The notes under the pieces were generated by a model. That model searched no databases and was not told the DNA's origin. It saw nothing but the letters and a program-made list of their open reading frames with translations. Below, piece after piece: positions 29,591 through 39,902 of a stretch of 64,000 nucleotides of DNA. Every line of letters starts with the position of its first letter. The first letter of the stretch is position 1. This stretch comes from Microvirga sesbaniae (GTDB lineage: Bacteria > Pseudomonadota > Alphaproteobacteria > Rhizobiales > Beijerinckiaceae), in NCBI RefSeq assembly GCF_025460805.1, contig NZ_JAMXFJ010000006.1:160228-224227 (forward strand). The letters run 5' to 3'. Made by a program: the position numbers and the translations under genes.

Positions 29591-30090
29591 GCGGTTCGCC
29601 CGAAGCCGGCCGGGGCTTCATTCCCGAGGGGTTCGGGTCTCTCGTCGCTCGCGGCACGGAGCAGGCGAAAGAATGGCCGGACCACCATGGGCAACGGAAC
29701 CCTTGCACCTGGCAGGTCGAATTCGGCAGGTCGAATTTGGCAGGTCGAATTTGGCAGGTCGAATCCGGGAGGCCGACTCCCGGCGTCCTGCGCTTTGCTG
29801 TGAGCCGCCAATGAACCGTCCTGCACGGGCGGCTCAAACCGAGCGGGGATCCACCACAAGCCGCGATCGCGGCGCCGGCCAATCGGACGAGAGGGTCTCG
29901 GCAGCGTTCTGGACGGCCGTGGAGCGGAATTCATTCCACCGAGGGCCTGTCGGTCCGCGTCATATCCTTAGGAGGGTTCGAACCTGGAACATGATGCGCT
30001 CAGCAGCCCGAGAGCCGGCATCCAGGACTCTCACCTGCAGGACTCTCACCTGGATGTGAGGGGACGCTCTTAAGTCTTTGAAAGAAGAGA
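29591..30090. other. Gap with short tandem repeats before tRNA-Gln
   Basis: No gene is supported. GGCAGGTCGAATTY repeats four times in tandem at 29711-29766 (14-bp unit). AGGACTCTCACCTGS repeats twice in tandem near 30024-30053. Neither matches the family A-C elements. Confidence 0.6.
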
Positions 30091-30164
30091 TGGCTGGGGG
30101 ACCTGGATTCGAACCAAGACTAACGGAGTCAGAGTCCGCTGTTCTACCATTAAACTATCCCCCA
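30091..30164 (-). tRNA. tRNA-Gln(CTG)
   Basis: The reverse strand folds as a 74-base tRNA with encoded CCA. Acceptor TGGGGGA pairs with TCCCCCA, then G and CCA. The D arm contains AGTTTAATGGTAGAAC. The anticodon arm is CGGA-CTCTGAC-TCCG with anticodon CTG (codon CAG), and the T arm contains GGTTCGAATCC. It stands alone, followed downstream on its strand by short tandem repeats. Confidence 0.95.
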
Positions 30165-30323
30165 CCATAAGCACTTGAAAAACCTCAGCTTTTCGCGTTC
30201 GGTTTACAAGATTTCAGGCGAAGTTTACAAGATCGCCTCGGCGGTGACGGTCAGATAGGGGGCTTTTGACGCGTCGTCAAGCCTTCAAATCGATCCTGGC
30301 CGAGCCATCCCCTGGGCAACCCC

Positions 30324-30884
30324 TTACGGGTCGAGCGAGCCGCCTTCCGGCCCCGCGTCCAGGTCGAGGTCCGACCGGAGGCGCGATTCGTCCTCCGCGG
30401 CCTCGGCATCGGCGGCGATGCGCTCGTAGCGGTCGAGAGCCCCTTGAAGGATGTAGGCGGCGGCCATCTTGTCGACCGCATCGGCCCGCTTGGCCCGGGA
30501 GGCGTCCGCGTCGAGGAGGGTGCGGGTCACCACCATGGTGGACATCCGCTCGTCCCAGAACAGGACCGGCAGGGGCAGGATGGGCTTCATGTTGCGCACG
30601 AAGGCACGGGTCGCCTGCGAACGGGGACCCTCCGTGCCGTCCATGTTGAGCGGCAGGCCGAAGACCAGCCCGCCGACCTCGTAGCGGGCGGCGAGATCCT
30701 TGATGCGGCCGACATCCGGGGTGAACTTCACCCGCTTGATCGTCTCGAGCGGCGTCGCGATCCGCCGCTCCACGTCGGAGAGGGCAAGGCCGATGGTCTT
30801 GGTGCCCAGATCGAATCCCATGAGGCGGGCCCGTGGCGCCAGCCCGTCGATGAAGGCGACCAGTTCGTCGTCGCGTGAGATCAT
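30324..30884 (-). CDS. ruvX: Holliday-junction resolvase-like RNase (YqgF)
   Basis: 186 residues. It contains the YqgF signature [15 protein letters not shown], then [30 protein letters not shown] and [17 protein letters not shown]. Acidic residues in these blocks form the RNase H-like metal site. The family (RuvX/YqgF) acts in pre-16S rRNA 5' end maturation and possibly in DNA junction processing. An N-terminal extension of about 20 residues and an acidic tail ([20 protein letters not shown]) are present. It lies 64 bases after the sugar-transporter operon on the same strand, a chance neighbour rather than a functional partner. Confidence 0.93.
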   Translation of the reverse strand: MISRDDELVAFIDGLAPRARLMGFDLGTKTIGLALSDVERRIATPLETIKRVKFTPDVGRIKDLAARYEVGGLVFGLPLNMDGTEGPRSQATRAFVRNMKPILPLPVLFWDERMSTMVVTRTLLDADASRAKRADAVDKMAAAYILQGALDRYERIAADAEAAEDESRLRSDLDLDAGPEGGSLDP

Positions 30885-30948
30885 GGACCGTCTCCTCGTC
30901 GAGCCTGCCGGATCCAGCCAGTACAGGGGAAGTCGCTCCGCGTCGAGA

Positions 30949-32085
30949 TCAGGCTGCGCGGCTGGCCGGATCGGGAGACGATGGGGCGGGACTTGCGCTG
31001 TCGGCGCGGGACCGCAGGGCCTCTCCCGATTGCGTGAACAGGTGGCAGGATTCCCGGTCGAGCTCGAGGCTCACCGTGGCCCCGACCGCATGCCGCGCGT
31101 CGCCCGGCTCGCGCAATGTCAGGCGGCGGCCCTGGCCCACATCCACGTAGAGGAGATGGTTCTCGCCGAGCTCCTCCACCAGCTCGACCCGTCCCGTGAA
31201 CGAACCCTGACCGCTCACGCGCACATGGTCGGGCCTCACCCCGAGCGTGACGGGATCGCCCGGCCGGACGCCCTCGGGCGACAGGGGGAGGGCGAGGGTG
31301 CCGCCGCTCGGCAGCGAGACCGTCACCTCGTCCGGCCCGACACCCGCGACCGGGCAGGGGATGAAGTTCATCTGCGGCGAGCCGATGAAGCCGGCCACGA
31401 ACAGGTTGGCCGGACGGTGATAGAGCTCGAGCGGCGTGCCGACCTGCTCGATCCGTCCCGCATTGAGCACCACGATCCGGTCGGCGAGCGTCATGGCCTC
31501 CACCTGATCGTGCGTCACGTAGATCATCGTGGCACGGGTGTCCGTGTGGAGCTTGGCGATCTCGATCCGCGTCTGGACGCGCAGCGCCGCGTCGAGGTTC
31601 GAGAGCGGCTCATCGAAGAGAAACACCTTCGGATCGCGCACGATGGCGCGCCCGATGGCGACGCGCTGGCGCTGGCCGCCGGAGAGCTGCCTCGGCTTGC
31701 GGTCGAGCAGGGCATCGATCTGGAGCAGGCGCGCAGCCTCCCGCACCTTGGTGTCGATCTCGGATTTCGAGGACTTCGCCAGTTCCAGACCGAAGGCCAT
31801 GTTGTCGTAGACGCTCATGTGCGGATAGAGCGCGTAGGACTGGAACACCATGGCGATCCCGCGCTTGGCCGGCACACGGTCGTTCACGCGCTCGCCGCCG
31901 ATGAAGAGATCGCCCGCCGTGATGTCCTCGAGGCCCGCGATGAGCCGCAAAAGGGTCGATTTTCCGCAGCCGGACGGGCCGACGAAGACCACGAACTCGC
32001 CGTCGCCGATATGGAGATCGACGCCGTGCACGACCTTCACCCGGCCGAAGGATTTCTGCAGGTTCGCGAGGACGACGTCGGCCAT
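30949..32085 (-). CDS. Sugar ABC transporter ATPase (MalK/UgpC type)
   Basis: 378 residues. Walker [10 protein letters not shown] (about 37), Q-loop [17 protein letters not shown], signature [15 protein letters not shown], Walker [14 protein letters not shown] and switch His in [11 protein letters not shown]-terminal OB-fold regulatory domain follows ([16 protein letters not shown]), as in MalK-like ATPases of sugar importers. It is the last gene of the importer operon, 18 bases after the second permease. It energises uptake by the permease pair at 32.1-33.9 kb. Confidence 0.95.
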   Translation of the reverse strand: MADVVLANLQKSFGRVKVVHGVDLHIGDGEFVVFVGPSGCGKSTLLRLIAGLEDITAGDLFIGGERVNDRVPAKRGIAMVFQSYALYPHMSVYDNMAFGLELAKSSKSEIDTKVREAARLLQIDALLDRKPRQLSGGQRQRVAIGRAIVRDPKVFLFDEPLSNLDAALRVQTRIEIAKLHTDTRATMIYVTHDQVEAMTLADRIVVLNAGRIEQVGTPLELYHRPANLFVAGFIGSPQMNFIPCPVAGVGPDEVTVSLPSGGTLALPLSPEGVRPGDPVTLGVRPDHVRVSGQGSFTGRVELVEELGENHLLYVDVGQGRRLTLREPGDARHAVGATVSLELDRESCHLFTQSGEALRSRADSASPAPSSPDPASRAA

Positions 32086-32103
32086 TGTTTGGATTTCCTT
32101 GAA

Positions 32104-32928
32104 CTAGCCCTTCACCGCGCCCGCCGTCAGCCCGGCCACGATCTTGCGCTGGAACACGAGCACCAGGGCGATGATCGGGATGGTCACGACGACCGACCCG
32201 GCCATGATGGTCCCCCAGGGCAGCTCGTAGGCGGTCGAGCCGCTCATGAGGGCGATGGCGGGCGGCACCGTGCGGCGCTCGTTGGTGAGCGTGAAGGTGA
32301 GGGCGAAAAGAAACTCGTTCCACGACACGATGAAGGCCAGGAGCCCCGTGGTCACAGCGGCCGGGGCCATGAGCGGCAGGAACACGCGCCGCACCACGAT
32401 CCACGGCGTCGCCCCGTCCACGAAAGCCGCCTCCTCGATTTCCTTCGGCAGCTCGCGCATGAAGGTGGTGAGCACCCAGACCGTGAAGGGCAGGGTGAGC
32501 ATGAGATTGGCCAGGATGAGGCCTGGCAGCGTGTTGTAGAGGCCGAAAGCCCGGATCAGCTCGAACATGCCGGCGAGCACCGCCACCTGAGGGAACATCG
32601 ACACGGCGAGGATCGTCATGAGCAGCAGCGAGCGGCCGCGAAAGGCGATGCGTCCGAACGCGTAGGCGGCCGTGATTCCCAGGCCCAGGGAGAGGGCGAC
32701 GACCGAGCCCGACACCAGGACCGAGTTCAGGATGTTCCGGCCGAAGGGCTGGCGCTCGAACACCGCCACGTAGTTCGAGAGGTCGAAGCGCTCCGGCCGG
32801 TAGGCGATCGTGAACAGGTCGCTCCCGGAGCGAAAGGACGAGACGACCGCGTAATAGAACGGGAACAGGGCGAACAGCGCGATGGCGATCACGAGCAGCC
32901 AGAATCCGGCCCGGGCGAGACGCTTCAT
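32104..32928 (-). CDS. Sugar ABC transporter permease (MalG type)
   Basis: 274 residues with six predicted membrane helices. The coupling motif EEAAFVDGATPWIVVRRVFL followed by PLMAPA matches the EAA loop of MalG-type permeases. Its ATG overlaps the end of the preceding permease by four bases (ATGA). It forms the translocation channel with that protein. The N-terminal helix is LLVIAIALFALFPFYYAVV. Confidence 0.95.
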   Translation of the reverse strand: MKRLARAGFWLLVIAIALFALFPFYYAVVSSFRSGSDLFTIAYRPERFDLSNYVAVFERQPFGRNILNSVLVSGSVVALSLGLGITAAYAFGRIAFRGRSLLLMTILAVSMFPQVAVLAGMFELIRAFGLYNTLPGLILANLMLTLPFTVWVLTTFMRELPKEIEEAAFVDGATPWIVVRRVFLPLMAPAAVTTGLLAFIVSWNEFLFALTFTLTNERRTVPPAIALMSGSTAYELPWGTIMAGSVVVTIPIIALVLVFQRKIVAGLTAGAVKG

Positions 32929-33902
32929 CGCGGGTCCTCCCCGAGCCGCACGCGCCCGGCCGCGAGCGTGATCACCACCACGAGGGCGATGATGAGGAAG
33001 ATCAGGGTCGCGGCGGCGGAGCCGAGCCCCACCTCCTGGAAGTCCACGAGCTGCTGGCGCGCATAGACCGACATGGAGGCCGTCTCCTTGGCGTTCGAGG
33101 TGAGGACGTAGATCAGGTCGAACACCCGCAGGGCATCGAGGGAGCGGAAGATCACCGCGACCAGGAGCGCCGGCTTGATGAGCGGCAGGGTCACGCGGAC
33201 AAACACCCGGACGGGCGAGACGCCATCCACCTTCGCGGCCTCGTAAATGTCCTGCGGCAGCATCTGGAGAGCCGCCAGGATGAGCAGGGCCATGAAGGAG
33301 GTATGTTTCCAGACATCCACCATCACGGCGGCCCACAGGGCCGTGTCGGCATTCGCCGTCCAGGGCACCGGGGCGGCGATCAGGCCGAGGCGCAGGAGGA
33401 GGTCGTTGATGACGCCGAACTGGTCGTGCAGCATCCAGTTCCACATCTTGGCCGACACGATGGTGGGGATCGCCCATGGGATCAGGATGATAGCCCGCAT
33501 CAGGCCGCGGCCCGGGAACGCGGCGTTCAGGATCAGGGCCACCACCATCCCGAGCACGGTCTCCAGGGAGACGGACACGGCGGTGAACCACAGGGTGTTC
33601 CAGACGGAATGCCACCAGTCGGGTTCGGCCAGGATCCCGAACCACCCGCCGTCATCATGGGCCAGGTAGTTCTCGAGGCCGATGAACGCGTAGTCGCCCA
33701 GCGCATCGAGGCTGGCATCCGTGAAGCTGAACCAGATCGTCCGGGCCAGGGGCCAGCCCGCGATGAGCGCGACCACGATCAGGCTCGGGGCGATGAAGAG
33801 CCAGGCCGCCCTGATGCGTGAGCGCGTGAGGGAGGAGCGGCGTCCCCGACCCGTCACCTGCACAGGCGCGCCGGCTCCGGCGACGGCACCGCTCATGATC
33901 AT
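32925..33902 (-). CDS. Sugar ABC transporter permease (MalF type)
   Basis: 325 residues from ATG 33902, which overlaps the binding-protein stop by four bases; ATG 33896 is an alternative. Helices begin with AAWLFIAPSLIVVALIAGWP. The EAA loop is YEAAKVDGVSPVRVFVRVTL then PLIKPAL. Typical MalF-type membrane subunit of a carbohydrate importer; its partner is the permease at 32104-32928. Confidence 0.95.
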   Translation of the reverse strand: MIMSGAVAGAGAPVQVTGRGRRSSLTRSRIRAAWLFIAPSLIVVALIAGWPLARTIWFSFTDASLDALGDYAFIGLENYLAHDDGGWFGILAEPDWWHSVWNTLWFTAVSVSLETVLGMVVALILNAAFPGRGLMRAIILIPWAIPTIVSAKMWNWMLHDQFGVINDLLLRLGLIAAPVPWTANADTALWAAVMVDVWKHTSFMALLILAALQMLPQDIYEAAKVDGVSPVRVFVRVTLPLIKPALLVAVIFRSLDALRVFDLIYVLTSNAKETASMSVYARQQLVDFQEVGLGSAAATLIFLIIALVVVITLAAGRVRLGEDPR

Positions 33903-35164
33903 TGCCAGCCGTTGCGCTTGATCCGCTTGAGGTCCCGGTCGAGGCGGCTGAGCGCCTGCGCGGGATCGGATTTCTTCGACAGCACCTGGTGGACCGCGTT
34001 GAAGAATTCGGTCGACACCTTGTTGTAGTTCTGTCCCGTCGCGGTGGCAGGGCGCGCGACCGCATTGCTGAACACGTCCACGAGGTCGCCGATGAACGGA
34101 TTGGCCCGGGCGATATCCGTATCGCTGTAGAGCGACACGATGGTCGGATTGAAGGAGCCCTCGACGGCCCGGCGCTTCTGCTCGGCCTCGCCCGTCAGGT
34201 ACATCACCAGATCCGTCGCGGTGTCCCGGTTCTTCGAGTATTTCGACACGGCGAGAAGCTGGCCGCCGAGCGTGCCCGCATGGCGCCCGTCGGCGCCCCC
34301 TTTCGGCAGGGGCGCGATGCCGACCTTGTCCTTGATGGCGCTGTCGCCGCCCTGCGCCAGCGCCCAGGCATAGGGCCAGTTGCGCATGAACGCGGCGTTG
34401 CCGGCCTGGAAGATGCCGCGGGCTTCCTCCTCGGTGTAGTTGAGCACGCCCTCGGGGGTGATCGTCCCGACCCAGCCGGCGGCCGTCTTCAGGGCCTCGG
34501 CGGCCTTCGGGTTCTCGATGGTGACCTCGCCCTTCTCGTCCACGATGGTTCCGCCGTTGTGCGAGGCGACCCATTCGAGCGCGTTGGTCGTCAGCCCTTC
34601 ATAGGCGCGGCCCTGCCAGGTGTAGCCCCAGAACTCGCCCTTGCCCTCCTTGCGCTCGCCGTCCTGGATGAGGCGCGCGGTCTCGGTGAGGTCCGCCCAG
34701 GTCTCGGGCACGGGCCGCTTGTATTTGTCCAAAAGGTCCTTGCGGTAGTAGAGCAGGCCCGCATCGGCGAACCAGGGGATGGCCATGAGCTTGCCCTCGA
34801 CGCGGCTCGTCTCGACCATGGCAGGAAGATGGTCGCCGATGACGGCTTGCCCCTTGGCGGTCAGGTCGAGCAGGTGGTTGCCCAGGGTGCCCGTCCAGAC
34901 CACGTCGATCTGGAACACGTCGATGTCGCCAGCGCCGGCCGCGAGAAGCTGCTGGAAGAGCGCCAGACGCTCCGTCGCGGAGTTGGGTGTCGAGACGATC
35001 TTGACCGTGTTGCCGGTCCTGGCCGCCCAGGCGTCGACACCCTGCTTGCAGATCTCGTATTCCTTGCCCAGGGCGCTGCACGAGATCGAGATCTCCACCG
35101 CCCGGGCGCTCGTGGTGGCGAGAAGCCCCGCGGCGGCTGCGAGGCTGGCGATGAGGCGGGACAT
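33899..35164 (-). CDS. Sugar ABC transporter periplasmic binding protein (ThuE-like)
   Basis: 421 residues with a signal peptide (LIASLAAAAGLLATTSARA). It has the family 1 extracellular solute-binding fold: ERLALFQQLLAAGAGDIDVF, QIDVVWTGTLGNHLLDL, IPWFADAGLLYYRKDLLDKY and FMRNWPYAWALAQ. Gene order binding protein, two permeases, ATPase, and the motifs, recall the trehalose/maltose importers (ThuEFGK) of rhizobia. The substrate is therefore probably an alpha-glucoside, with moderate certainty. Start region has TCCTGCAGGAGGATAGCC-like sequence on the coding strand (AGGAGGAT), a strong ribosome site. First gene of the operon. Confidence 0.93.
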   Translation of the reverse strand: MSRLIASLAAAAGLLATTSARAVEISISCSALGKEYEICKQGVDAWAARTGNTVKIVSTPNSATERLALFQQLLAAGAGDIDVFQIDVVWTGTLGNHLLDLTAKGQAVIGDHLPAMVETSRVEGKLMAIPWFADAGLLYYRKDLLDKYKRPVPETWADLTETARLIQDGERKEGKGEFWGYTWQGRAYEGLTTNALEWVASHNGGTIVDEKGEVTIENPKAAEALKTAAGWVGTITPEGVLNYTEEEARGIFQAGNAAFMRNWPYAWALAQGGDSAIKDKVGIAPLPKGGADGRHAGTLGGQLLAVSKYSKNRDTATDLVMYLTGEAEQKRRAVEGSFNPTIVSLYSDTDIARANPFIGDLVDVFSNAVARPATATGQNYNKVSTEFFNAVHQVLSKKSDPAQALSRLDRDLKRIKRNGWQ

Positions 35165-35294
35165 GGCTATCCTCCTGCAGACTTGATGTTTATTGCTTAG
35201 CTTCTTAAAGCCCCACTGGCGGATTTGTTCCTGTGGAACGTGGTCAGGCGCCGCTTCCGCTCCATCTCATCATGCCGAAAACGAGGGTCAACCC

Positions 35295-35996
35295 ATGAAA
35301 ATCACCTGGTTCGGTCATTCCGCCTTCCGTCTCGACTTCGCCGGCAAGGCCGTGCTCATCGATCCGTTCTTCACCGGCAATCCGGCCTTCGAGGGCGACC
35401 GGGCGACAATCACCGAGGGGATTTCCCACGTCCTGCTCACCCACGGCCATGGGGACCATGTGGGGGATACGGCCGAGATCGCGAAGGCGACCGGCGCCAA
35501 GGTGGTGACCAACTTCGAACTCTGCATGTATCTGGCCAAGCAGGGCGTCGAGAACGTCGACCCCATGAACACCGGCGGCACGACCGATCAGGGCGGCTTC
35601 ACGGTCACGCTCGTCCGGGCGGACCATTCCGCCGGCCTGGTGGAGATGGACGTGAACTTCCCGCTCGGCAGTGCCAACGGGATCGTCGTGAAGGCGCCCG
35701 GTGAGCCCACGATCTACCACATGGGCGACACCGACATCTTCGGCGACATGGCGCTGATTGCCGAGATCCATCAGCCGGACGTGGTGATCGTGCCCATCGG
35801 CGACCGCTTCACCATGGGGCCGGAGGTCGCGGCGCTCGCGGTCGAGCGCTATTTCGGCGGCGCCAAGGCGGCCATCCCCTGCCACTACGCCTCCTTCCCG
35901 CCGCTCGTCCCCAACGCGGACCGTTTCGTGGCGGCGCTGGACGGCAAGGGCATCCAGGTCGTGGTGCCCCACAAGACCGTGGGCGTCACGGTCTAG
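35295..35996 (+). CDS. Metal-dependent hydrolase, UPF0173 (MBL fold)
   Basis: 233 residues from ATG 35295. The metallo-beta-lactamase motif [11 protein letters not shown] is at about 50-60, with IDPFFTGNP before it and [20 protein letters not shown] and IPCHYASFP after it. These are the metal ligands of the UPF0173/YtkL hydrolases. Substrate unknown. It is divergent from the sugar transporter operon and is followed by repeats. Confidence 0.93.
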   Translation: MKITWFGHSAFRLDFAGKAVLIDPFFTGNPAFEGDRATITEGISHVLLTHGHGDHVGDTAEIAKATGAKVVTNFELCMYLAKQGVENVDPMNTGGTTDQGGFTVTLVRADHSAGLVEMDVNFPLGSANGIVVKAPGEPTIYHMGDTDIFGDMALIAEIHQPDVVIVPIGDRFTMGPEVAALAVERYFGGAKAAIPCHYASFPPLVPNADRFVAALDGKGIQVVVPHKTVGVTV

Positions 35997-36003
35997 GAAT
36001 GCC

Positions 36004-36230
36004 CCGTCAGGCCATCACCGGGCTTGTCCCGGTGATCCCGCTTCCGAGAGGCGCCGTGCTTCTCCGGATCGGGATGGCCGGGACAAGCCCGGCCATGACG
36101 TGAGAGGGTGTTGTCGCCGGCCCATCCCACCTTCTCCACGTCATCACCGGGCTCGTCCCGGTGATCCCGCTTCCGTAGGGCGCCGTGCTTCTCCCGATCG
36201 GGATGGCCGGCACAAGGCCGGCTATGACGG
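36004..36230. repeat. Two family A elements
   Basis: Units at 36004-36102 and 36137-36230. Both have the CACCGG arm first and the GGCCGG arm last, and CCCGCTTCCG-type central left half-sites. They fill the gap between the hydrolase and gatC. Confidence 0.85.
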
Positions 36231-36385
36231 CGGAGGGTGGCAGGACCGGGAGCGTCCGGCCTGGGCTCTCGGCCGGGTTCGGCCGGCCCGGCCGGCGCAG
36301 GGACGTCCCGCATATCCAACGTTGCCCCGCGAGGCGGGCGGGTGCTATAGGCCGGCCATCAGATTTCCAAAGGGTATGACCATTC

Positions 36386-36673
36386 ATGTCGGTCGATGAG
36401 AAAACGGTCCGCCGCATCGCCCATCTGGCGCGCATTGCCGTGACGGATGCGGAGGTGCCTCATCTCCAGGGGGAGCTCAACGCGATTCTCTCCTTCGTCG
36501 AGCAGCTCAACGAGGTGAACGTGGAGGGCGTCGAGCCGATGACCTCGGTCACGCCCATGGTCATGAAGAAGCGCCAGGACGGCGTGACCGATGGCGGGAT
36601 CCCGCAGAAGATCGTCCAGAACGCTCCCGCTACGGAAGACAACTTCTTCCTGGTGCCGAAGGTGGTCGAGTAG
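36386..36673 (+). CDS. gatC: Asp-tRNA(Asn)/Glu-tRNA(Gln) amidotransferase subunit C
   Basis: 95 residues with the GatC pattern: [17 protein letters not shown] at the start, [19 protein letters not shown] in the centre and [14 protein letters not shown] at the end. GatC stabilises the GatA-GatB complex that amidates Glu-tRNA(Gln) and, in many bacteria, Asp-tRNA(Asn). AAAGGG upstream acts as ribosome site. It is 85 bases before gatA. Confidence 0.96.
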   Translation: MSVDEKTVRRIAHLARIAVTDAEVPHLQGELNAILSFVEQLNEVNVEGVEPMTSVTPMVMKKRQDGVTDGGIPQKIVQNAPATEDNFFLVPKVVE

Positions 36674-36758
36674 GGCGCGCCCTCCCACCGATCCTGAAAT
36701 GATGGCGTGGACGGCCCGGACAGCCCGGCCGCAGCGTCGAGACAAGAGATCCAGTCCC

Positions 36759-38273
36759 GTGACCGAACTGACCCATCTCACGATCGCCGAAGCCCGCGAC
36801 GGCCTGAAGGCCAAGACGTTTTCCGCGTCGGAGCTCGCGCAGGCCCATCTCGCCGCCATGGAGAAGGCGAGGGCGCTCAATGCCTATCTGATCGAGACGC
36901 CCGAGAAGGCGCTCGCCATGGCCAAGGCCTCGGACGAGAAGATCGCCAAGGGCGAGGGCGGTGCGCTCGAGGGCATCCCGCTCGGCATCAAGGATCTGTT
37001 CTGCACCGAGGGCGTGACCACGACGGCCGGCTCCCGGATCCTCGGCAATTTCAATCCGCCCTATGAGTCGACGGTCACCCGGAACCTCTGGAACGACGGC
37101 GCGGTGATGCTCGGCAAGCTCAACCTGGACGAGTTCGCCATGGGCTCCTCCAACGAGACCAGCGCCTTCGGGCCGGTGGTGTCGCCCTGGCGGCGCGAAG
37201 GCTCCAACGTGAGCGCCGGCACATCCGGGGCGATCGAGGGCACTCATCTGGTGCCCGGCGGCTCCTCGGGCGGCTCCGCGGCGGCCGTCGCGGCTCGCCT
37301 GTGCCTGGGTGCAACCGCGACCGATACGGGCGGATCGATCCGCCAGCCGGCGGCCTTCACCGGAACCGTCGGCATCAAGCCGACCTACGGGCGCGTGTCC
37401 CGGTGGGGCACCGTGGCCTTCGCGTCGTCGCTCGATCAGGCCGGCCCGATCACCCGGTCCGTCCGGGATTCCGCCATCATGCTGCGCTCCATGGCCGGCC
37501 CCGACCCCAAGGACACGACCTGCGTCGACCTGCCGGTTCCGGATTTCGAGGCTGCGGTGTCCCGGGGCGTCAAGGGCCTCAGGATCGGCATTCCGAAGGA
37601 ATACCGGGTCGACGGCATGTCGCCCGAGATCGAGCAGCTCTGGCACCAGGGCGCCGAATGGCTGCGCGCCGCCGGGGCCGAGATCGTCGAGGTGTCGCTG
37701 CCGCACACCAAGTACGCGCTGCCCGCCTATTACATCGTGGCGCCGGCCGAGGCCTCGTCGAATCTCGCCCGCTACGACGGCGTGCGCTACGGCCTGCGGG
37801 AGAACGGCCGGGACATCGTGGATCTCTACGAGAAGACCCGCGCGGCGGGCTTCGGCCGCGAGGTCAAGCGCCGCATCATGATCGGCACCTACGTGCTCTC
37901 GGCGGGCTATTACGACGCCTATTACGTCCGGGCCCAGAAGCTGCGCACCCTGATCAAGCGCGACTTCGAGGAGGTCTACGCTCGGGGCGTGCACGCGATT
38001 CTGACCCCGGCCACGCCGTCCGCCGCCTTCGGCATCGGCGAGAAGGGCTCGGGCGATCCGGTCGAGATGTACCTCAACGACATCTTCACCGTGACGGTGA
38101 ACATGGCGGGCCTGCCGGGCATCGCCGTCCCGGCCGGGCTCGATGGCCAGGGGCTGCCGCTCGGGCTCCAGCTCATCGGCCGGGCCTTCGACGAGGAAAC
38201 CCTCTTCGCGGCCGGTCAGGTGATCGAGGATTCCGCCGGGCGCCTGACGCTGCCGCAGGCCTGGTGGGCGTAA
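36759..38273 (+). CDS. gatA: Glu-tRNA(Gln) amidotransferase subunit A
   Basis: 504 residues from GTG 36759. Amidase-signature triad: Lys78 (LGIKDLF), cis-Ser169 ([15 protein letters not shown]) and Ser193 ([12 protein letters not shown]). It releases ammonia from glutamine for use by GatB. Between Lys78 and Ser169 there is an insert typical of alphaproteobacterial GatA ([18 protein letters not shown]). It follows gatC. Its partner gatB is not adjacent but 3 kb downstream. Confidence 0.97.
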   Translation: MTELTHLTIAEARDGLKAKTFSASELAQAHLAAMEKARALNAYLIETPEKALAMAKASDEKIAKGEGGALEGIPLGIKDLFCTEGVTTTAGSRILGNFNPPYESTVTRNLWNDGAVMLGKLNLDEFAMGSSNETSAFGPVVSPWRREGSNVSAGTSGAIEGTHLVPGGSSGGSAAAVAARLCLGATATDTGGSIRQPAAFTGTVGIKPTYGRVSRWGTVAFASSLDQAGPITRSVRDSAIMLRSMAGPDPKDTTCVDLPVPDFEAAVSRGVKGLRIGIPKEYRVDGMSPEIEQLWHQGAEWLRAAGAEIVEVSLPHTKYALPAYYIVAPAEASSNLARYDGVRYGLRENGRDIVDLYEKTRAAGFGREVKRRIMIGTYVLSAGYYDAYYVRAQKLRTLIKRDFEEVYARGVHAILTPATPSAAFGIGEKGSGDPVEMYLNDIFTVTVNMAGLPGIAVPAGLDGQGLPLGLQLIGRAFDEETLFAAGQVIEDSAGRLTLPQAWWA

Positions 38274-38578
38274 AGCGCGTGCATCCCACGGTTCCCGTCA
38301 TTCACCTCTGGGACTGGCTGCCCGCCGCCTTCGATCCCGTCCTGATCCTCGTCGCGGTCTGGCTCGGCTGGAGGGCCGACCAGTTCGGCAAGGTGCTGAT
38401 CGTCGGCATGGCGGCGCTGGCCATCTCGGCTCTCGTCTCATGGGTGATCAGCAGCCTGGGGCTGCCGTGGATCGCTCCGGTGCGCTCCGACGCCCTGACC
38501 CTGTTCCCGGTCCGGTTCGTCGCCGCGCTGCTCTGGGCGAGCGCCGCGTTTGCGGCCAGGCGCGTGGCGAGGCGCTAA
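38264..38578 (+). CDS. Small membrane protein overlapping the end of gatA
   Basis: About 104 residues from GTG 38264, overlapping gatA by 10 bases; GTG 38279 (99 residues) is an alternative. Three hydrophobic helices: [32 protein letters not shown] and [19 protein letters not shown]. It ends in a basic RRVARR tail. The overlap suggests translational coupling to gatA. It looks like a small integral membrane protein found after gatA in related bacteria; function unknown. Confidence 0.65.
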   Translation: MGVKRVHPTVPVIHLWDWLPAAFDPVLILVAVWLGWRADQFGKVLIVGMAALAISALVSWVISSLGLPWIAPVRSDALTLFPVRFVAALLWASAAFAARRVARR

Positions 38579-38714
38579 AGCATCGGACGTGAAAAGTGGA
38601 CTTGCACTTTTGGGATCCATCCGATGCTTTCTTCTTGGATGAGAGCATCGGTCAGAACGGACCCAGCGGGCCGCGCCAGCGAAAACCGGATCCACTTTTC
38701 CGTCCGATGCTCTA
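38577..38714. repeat. Family B element pair
   Basis: 38577-38632 is a full nested palindrome: AGCATCGGAC outside with ATCCGATGCT, AAAAGTG inside with CACTTTT. 38644-38714 is a related element ending CCACTTTTCCGTCCGATGCT. The first begins at the stop codon of the small membrane protein. Confidence 0.8.
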
Positions 38715-38834
38715 AGCAGACCGGGCGCCTGAGCCTCGATAGTTCGACCGGCGCCGAAGCGTCATGACGCGACATCGGTCTGGACCTGTGTCAGATTCGT
38801 GCTGCTTTCCCCTGCGATGCACGGATCTCCCTTC

Positions 38835-39755
38835 ATGATGACGGACCCCGCCAAGCCCCATCACGCCGTCGAACTCACGCTCCTGCTCGTCCTCGCGACC
38901 CTGTGGGCCTCGTCCTACACCTTCATCAAGATCGGGATCGACACGATCCCGCCCGTCACCCTGATCGCCGCCCGCACGCTGATCGCGGGAGGGATCCTCG
39001 TGCTGGCCATGCGTTGGCGCGGGATCCGCCTGCCGCGGGATGGGGCGAGCTGGCGCAACTTCGCCGTTCAGGCATGCCTCAACAGCGTCATCCCCTTCAC
39101 GCTGATCGCCTGGGCGGAGAAATCCATCGACGCGGGTCTGGCCGTCATTCTCAACGCGATGACTCCGGTCTTCACGTTCCTGATCACCTGGCTCTGGTCC
39201 CGGCACGAGGCGACGCCGCTCCGGACGCTCGCCGGCATCGTCCTGGGTCTCGGCGGCACCTGCATCATCGTCGGGGGCCAAGCCTTCACCCATGTCGGCC
39301 AGGAACTGGCCGCTCAACTCGCCGTCGTGCTGGCCACGATCTGCTACGCGGGAGCGGCCATCTTCGGCCGGACGTTCAAGAACCTCGACCCCATGGCGCC
39401 CGCGACCGGGTCGCTCCTGTCCGGAGCCGTGATCCTGCTGCCCCTGAGTCTGATCGTCGACCGTCCATGGACGCTGGCGCCGTCGGGAGCCTCGATCCTG
39501 GCGCTGGTCGGACTGGCCGTGCTCTCGACCGCCCTGGCCTTCACGATCTATTTCCGCCTGATCCGGACCCTCGGCTCGGTGGGCACCACGGCCCAGGCCT
39601 ATCTGCGGGCACCCATCGGGATCGCCATCGGGGCGTATGTCCTGGGGGAGACCCTCAGCGAAGCGGCCTGGATCGGCCTGCTCTGCATCCTGGCCGGCGT
39701 GGCCTTCATGACCGTGCCGGACAAGATCCGGAAGGCAGCCGTTCAGGCCGCGTGA
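38835..39755 (+). CDS. DMT-superfamily transporter (EamA)
   Basis: 306 residues from ATG 38835 (starts at 38817 or 38838 are possible). Ten hydrophobic helices in two EamA repeats: LLLVLATLWASSYTFIKIGI opens the first, and AVVLATICYAGAAIFGRTF opens the second. The end is WIGLLCILAGVAFMTVP. Proteins of this family export amino acids or other small metabolites. No regulator or metabolic partner adjoins it. Flanked on both sides by family B repeats, as if it were an inserted cassette between gatA and gatB. Confidence 0.9.
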   Translation: MMTDPAKPHHAVELTLLLVLATLWASSYTFIKIGIDTIPPVTLIAARTLIAGGILVLAMRWRGIRLPRDGASWRNFAVQACLNSVIPFTLIAWAEKSIDAGLAVILNAMTPVFTFLITWLWSRHEATPLRTLAGIVLGLGGTCIIVGGQAFTHVGQELAAQLAVVLATICYAGAAIFGRTFKNLDPMAPATGSLLSGAVILLPLSLIVDRPWTLAPSGASILALVGLAVLSTALAFTIYFRLIRTLGSVGTTAQAYLRAPIGIAIGAYVLGETLSEAAWIGLLCILAGVAFMTVPDKIRKAAVQAA

Positions 39756-39767
39756 GGTCTGTCTCTA

Positions 39768-39902
39768 GAGCATCGGACCCAAAAGTGGACCCACTTTTGG
39801 GATCGAATCCGATGCTCATTCCTTAAAAGCGCGCATCGTTCGGTACGGACCCAGCGGGCCACGCCAGTGAAAACCGAGTCCACTTTTCCGCACGATGCGC
39901 TA
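39768..39902. repeat. Family B element pair
   Basis: 39768-39817 is a clean nested palindrome (AGCATCGGA / TCCGATGCT outside, AAAAGTG / CACTTTT inside). The following 39829-39902 has GCGCATCG...TCCGCACGATGCGC ends with GGATC-like centre replaced by GAGTCCACTTTT. Confidence 0.8.
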
